Translations under genes and position numbers: made by a program
Part shown: positions 5,705 through 5,781 of the stretch, in pieces
How positions within the stretch are numbered: position 1 is the first letter of the stretch
Layout: the number at the start of each line of letters is the position of its first letter
Source of the DNA: Pseudomonadota bacterium
GTDB lineage: Bacteria > Pseudomonadota > Alphaproteobacteria > Rhizobiales > Xanthobacteraceae
Reading direction: 5' to 3'
Assembly (NCBI GenBank): GCA_021779635.1
Contig: JAJYAH010000486.1
Location: forward strand, 1-5,781
DNA: 5,781 nt
The notes under the pieces: generated by a model
The model's database searches: none
What the model was told of the DNA's origin: nothing
The model's input: only the letters and a program-made list of their open reading frames with translations

Positions 5705-5781
5705 TCAAAGCTTGGTTGATGCGCGGGACAGAAGTTTCCAGTCCGCGCCCTGTTTTTGCCAGTTCATCAGGACGTGGAGAT
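5705..5781 (-). CDS. 3' end of a convergent gene, possibly a SnoaL/NTF2-like (DUF4440-type) protein
   Basis: On the minus strand one frame is open from the window edge to a TGA at 5707-5705, encoding the last 24 residues of a protein. It includes VLMNWQKQGADWKLL and ends SRASTKL. The pattern of a beta-strand with Trp, then xKQxxxWKLxxR and a short Ser/Thr-rich tail, resembles the C-terminus of NTF2-like/SnoaL or DUF4440 proteins, where the last strand often reads W-x-K-x-x-G-x-W-K-L. The convergent orientation and the hairpin just beyond its stop support a real gene end. With so few residues the family is a guess and the function unknown. Confidence 0.55.
   Translation of the reverse strand, partial: LHVLMNWQKQGADWKLLSRASTKL

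Overview
The window looks like a piece of a Bradyrhizobium- or Rhodopseudomonas-type chromosome (Alphaproteobacteria, Hyphomicrobiales). The reasons are the GC-rich coding sequence, the GAGCATGATC-type palindromic repeat between genes, and the CCTCTCCC/GGGAGAGG-type hairpin repeats that are common between genes in that group. The genus call comes from memory of these repeats, not from a search.

Layout: 1-92 is repeat-like, palindrome-rich intergenic DNA. 104-140 holds a predicted sigma70 promoter whose -10 lies inside a perfect AT-rich inverted repeat, a likely repressor operator. Then follow, all on the + strand, a crotonase-family enoyl-CoA hydratase (165-968), a feruloyl-CoA synthase-type acyl-CoA ligase (970-2874, one base after the hydratase stop), an HSD10-like short-chain dehydrogenase (2990-3751, after a dispersed palindromic repeat), a 4-hydroxybenzoyl-CoA-type thioesterase (3970-4389, after a compound inverted repeat) and a secreted solute-binding protein of the branched-chain amino acid/aromatic acid ABC transporter type (4492-5652). 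A strong hairpin (5660-5685) separates this set from the 3' end of a convergent minus-strand gene (5705-5781, cut by the window edge).

How the genes may work together (inference): the binding protein captures an aromatic acid in the periplasm. The ligase makes the arylpropenoyl-CoA (feruloyl- or coumaroyl-CoA-like). The crotonase hydrates the double bond, the dehydrogenase oxidises the 3-hydroxyacyl-CoA, and a thiolase or beta-keto-cleaving enzyme not in this window would release the benzoyl-CoA-type product. The thioesterase would then free the hydroxybenzoate. This is a CoA-dependent beta-oxidative shortening of hydroxycinnamates rather than the retro-aldol route that yields vanillin or 4-hydroxybenzaldehyde. 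The crotonase lacks the late tyrosine expected of a hydratase-lyase, which fits. All the enzymes belong to known families. What may be new is their combination and the operator, and the true substrate is not proven by sequence.
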